From assembly GCA_021827885.1 (NCBI GenBank), contig JAKAUD010000182.1, forward strand, positions 1 through 7,192: a stretch of 7,192 nucleotides of DNA, read 5' to 3'. The notes beneath the pieces are model-generated. The model worked only from the letters and a program-made list of their open reading frames with translations, was not told the origin of the DNA and ran no database searches. Shown piece after piece: positions 5,872-7,192 of the stretch. Every line of letters starts with the position of its first letter. Position 1 is the stretch's first letter. The stretch comes from Thermoplasmata archaeon (lineage in GTDB: Archaea > Thermoplasmatota > Thermoplasmata > Thermoplasmatales > Thermoplasmataceae). The position numbers and the translations under genes are program-made.

Positions 5872-7182
5872 CTAACTCTTTGATCGGTTTCGATATTTTG
5901 ATATCATATTGCGATAGATCGAAAGCAAAGTATCGACATGGTCAGCAACAGAAGGTACGTTTCCGGTTTGAGAATAGTAATATCCCCTTTTTCCTACACT
6001 TGATGCAATTTCAGGATTCCTCATGATCTCTTCCATTTCATGTGTCAAAGAATTAACGTCACGGAACTTGAAGAGAAACCCATTCTGGCTATCTTTAACG
6101 TATTCTGCCATTCCTCCTGTGTCTGCAGTTAGAACTGGAACCCTAGCCTGCTGTGCCTCATGAATTACCAATGGGGAATTCTCAAGCCATATTGAAGGTA
6201 CAACAATGCAGTCAACATTGTCAAACACCTCTTCAACTATTTTGTCACCGTTGAACTCGCCCATCCATTGGATACGCCCTGCAATTTCAGACCCTTTTGA
6301 ATTCGCATACCTTCGAAGAATTGGTGTGTAATCACTCTTTTCCCTTCCCCATATTCTGAGAATCGTTTTTCCACGCAACTTAGAGAATGCCTCAATCAGC
6401 GATTTTACCCCCTTTGCAGGGATATGAGTCCCGATATATCCAAAGACGAAAGATCCATCCTCTGGGTTTCTGTGACGCCCAGAGAGTTTCTTCAGTTCAA
6501 AGCCGTAGTCAAGATAAACCACCTTTTCACGTTGCCCAAAAGAATCCACAAAAGAATCCATTACAGTTTTGGACGGTGAGATAAAGACGTCAATATTGTT
6601 CACAGATTCTCTTACTGCATTCATGCGTCTATGAACCCAATCAGTCCAGTACTTTTCATCGGCTGTTTGATTGTAGTTACCTCCATAGTAGCGGGAATAG
6701 CAGATTTTTGCACACTTTGAGTCATCCTGCCCATCACATTGCTTCCAGGGTTCACCATCAAGGTTCATCTGGAGGAACTGCCCTCTGGGGCACATCAGCC
6801 AGAAGTCATGCAAAGTATATATCGTTGGAATGCCGTGTTTATTTGCTATATTTGGGAGAGAAAGAGAAAGATGATTCAGGTGTTCAAAATGAACGATATC
6901 TGGCCTCAAATCGAGGAGTAATTTTTCAAAAAATATGTCAACTGCTCTGCTGACGAATCTGTCCTTGGTTCTTGGCATATTAATTGTGTATCTACCGATG
7001 TTTTTCTCGCCCGTTTCATCTATGTTAATTTTATATTCAGAAATAAACGGGTCCTCAAGCCTCGAGAATACGGAAACCTTGTGGCCACGTTTTATAAGTT
7101 CCTTGGTAATTGTTTTTGTATAATTTTCAGAGCCTGCATTGTATTCTGGTGGGTATCCGTGGATTACCTGGAGGATATGCAT
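5872..7182 (-). CDS. Family 4 (GT-B) glycosyltransferase
   Basis: Retaining GT-B glycosyltransferase of family 4, 436 residues, which would transfer a sugar from a nucleotide donor to a growing glycan on the cytoplasmic side of the membrane. The N-terminal acceptor domain starts MHILQVIHGYPPEYNAGSENYT and has TLHDFWLMCPRGQF (123-136), a hallmark of a GT4 subgroup that also carries a following cysteine set (here C131, C149, C157, C161). The donor domain has GYIGTHIPAKGVKSLIEAF (248-266) and the EX7E motif in ENSPLVIHE (E334 and E342), followed by ADTGGMAEYV. Full family length, with no frameshift. No transmembrane segment is evident. The ATG at 7182 is preceded directly by GTGA, too close for an ordinary ribosome site; only 10 bases upstream are in the window, so its promoter cannot be judged. 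It is convergent with gene 5, with a 10-base gap, and so belongs to a different transcript from genes 1-5. Sugar specificity unknown. Confidence 0.92.
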   Translation of the reverse strand: MHILQVIHGYPPEYNAGSENYTKTITKELIKRGHKVSVFSRLEDPFISEYKINIDETGEKNIGRYTINMPRTKDRFVSRAVDIFFEKLLLDLRPDIVHFEHLNHLSLSLPNIANKHGIPTIYTLHDFWLMCPRGQFLQMNLDGEPWKQCDGQDDSKCAKICYSRYYGGNYNQTADEKYWTDWVHRRMNAVRESVNNIDVFISPSKTVMDSFVDSFGQREKVVYLDYGFELKKLSGRHRNPEDGSFVFGYIGTHIPAKGVKSLIEAFSKLRGKTILRIWGREKSDYTPILRRYANSKGSEIAGRIQWMGEFNGDKIVEEVFDNVDCIVVPSIWLENSPLVIHEAQQARVPVLTADTGGMAEYVKDSQNGFLFKFRDVNSLTHEMEEIMRNPEIASSVGKRGYYYSQTGNVPSVADHVDTLLSIYRNMISKYRNRSKS

Positions 7183-7192
7183 TCACGAAGAT

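Noticed and set aside
5888..5924. Inverted repeat TTTCGAT/ATCGAAA around a TGATATCA palindrome, as a terminator between the convergent genes
   Set aside because: It lies inside the glycosyltransferase coding end, has only a 7-bp stem with a 23-base loop and no following T tract on either strand.
6387..7123. Short plus-strand open frames opposite the glycosyltransferase
   Set aside because: They overlap a full-length GT4 gene with intact motifs on the other strand, and their translations look like shadow sequence.

Overview
The window reads as part of a surface-glycan or small-molecule (modified sugar) gene cluster, most likely from an archaeon. Evidence for archaea is the GGTGA-type Shine-Dalgarno sequences at the internal gene starts, the absence of AGGAGG-type sites, GTG starts in short overlaps, AGA/AGG as the common arginine codons in most genes, and a moderate GC content. 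A Thermoplasmata-like host would fit, but nothing here proves it; a bacterium with unusual translation signals remains possible.

Layout. Five genes lie head to tail on the plus strand and fill about 74-5861: (1) an extended short-chain dehydrogenase (NAD-dependent sugar epimerase/dehydratase) with no conventional start codon; (2) a radical SAM enzyme with a C-terminal twitch-type (half-SPASM) cysteine set; (3) a fusion of about seven WG-like repeats to an O-methyltransferase-fold domain with degraded active-site motifs; (4) a fusion of a Pol-beta-type nucleotidyltransferase to a CX5R protein-tyrosine-phosphatase-like domain; (5) a small P-loop kinase of the T4 polynucleotide kinase/AAA_33 type. 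Genes 1/2 and 3/4 overlap by 16 and 14 bases, genes 2/3 are 24 bases apart, and genes 4/5 abut, so this looks like one translationally coupled operon. A convergent family 4 glycosyltransferase on the minus strand fills 5872-7182, ending 10 bases from gene 5. No gap exceeds about 75 bases and no RNA genes, mobile elements or CRISPR arrays were seen.

How the genes may work together (inference). The epimerase would supply or alter a nucleotide sugar, and the radical SAM enzyme could dehydrogenate, epimerise or deoxygenate a sugar or cyclitol. The methyltransferase-fold protein could tailor the product or act as a scaffold through its repeats. The nucleotidyltransferase-phosphatase and the kinase together give add-and-remove chemistry on phosphate or nucleotidyl groups. 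The glycosyltransferase would assemble the product. The combination of genes 2-5 is the most unusual part of the window; its substrate cannot be read from the sequence.
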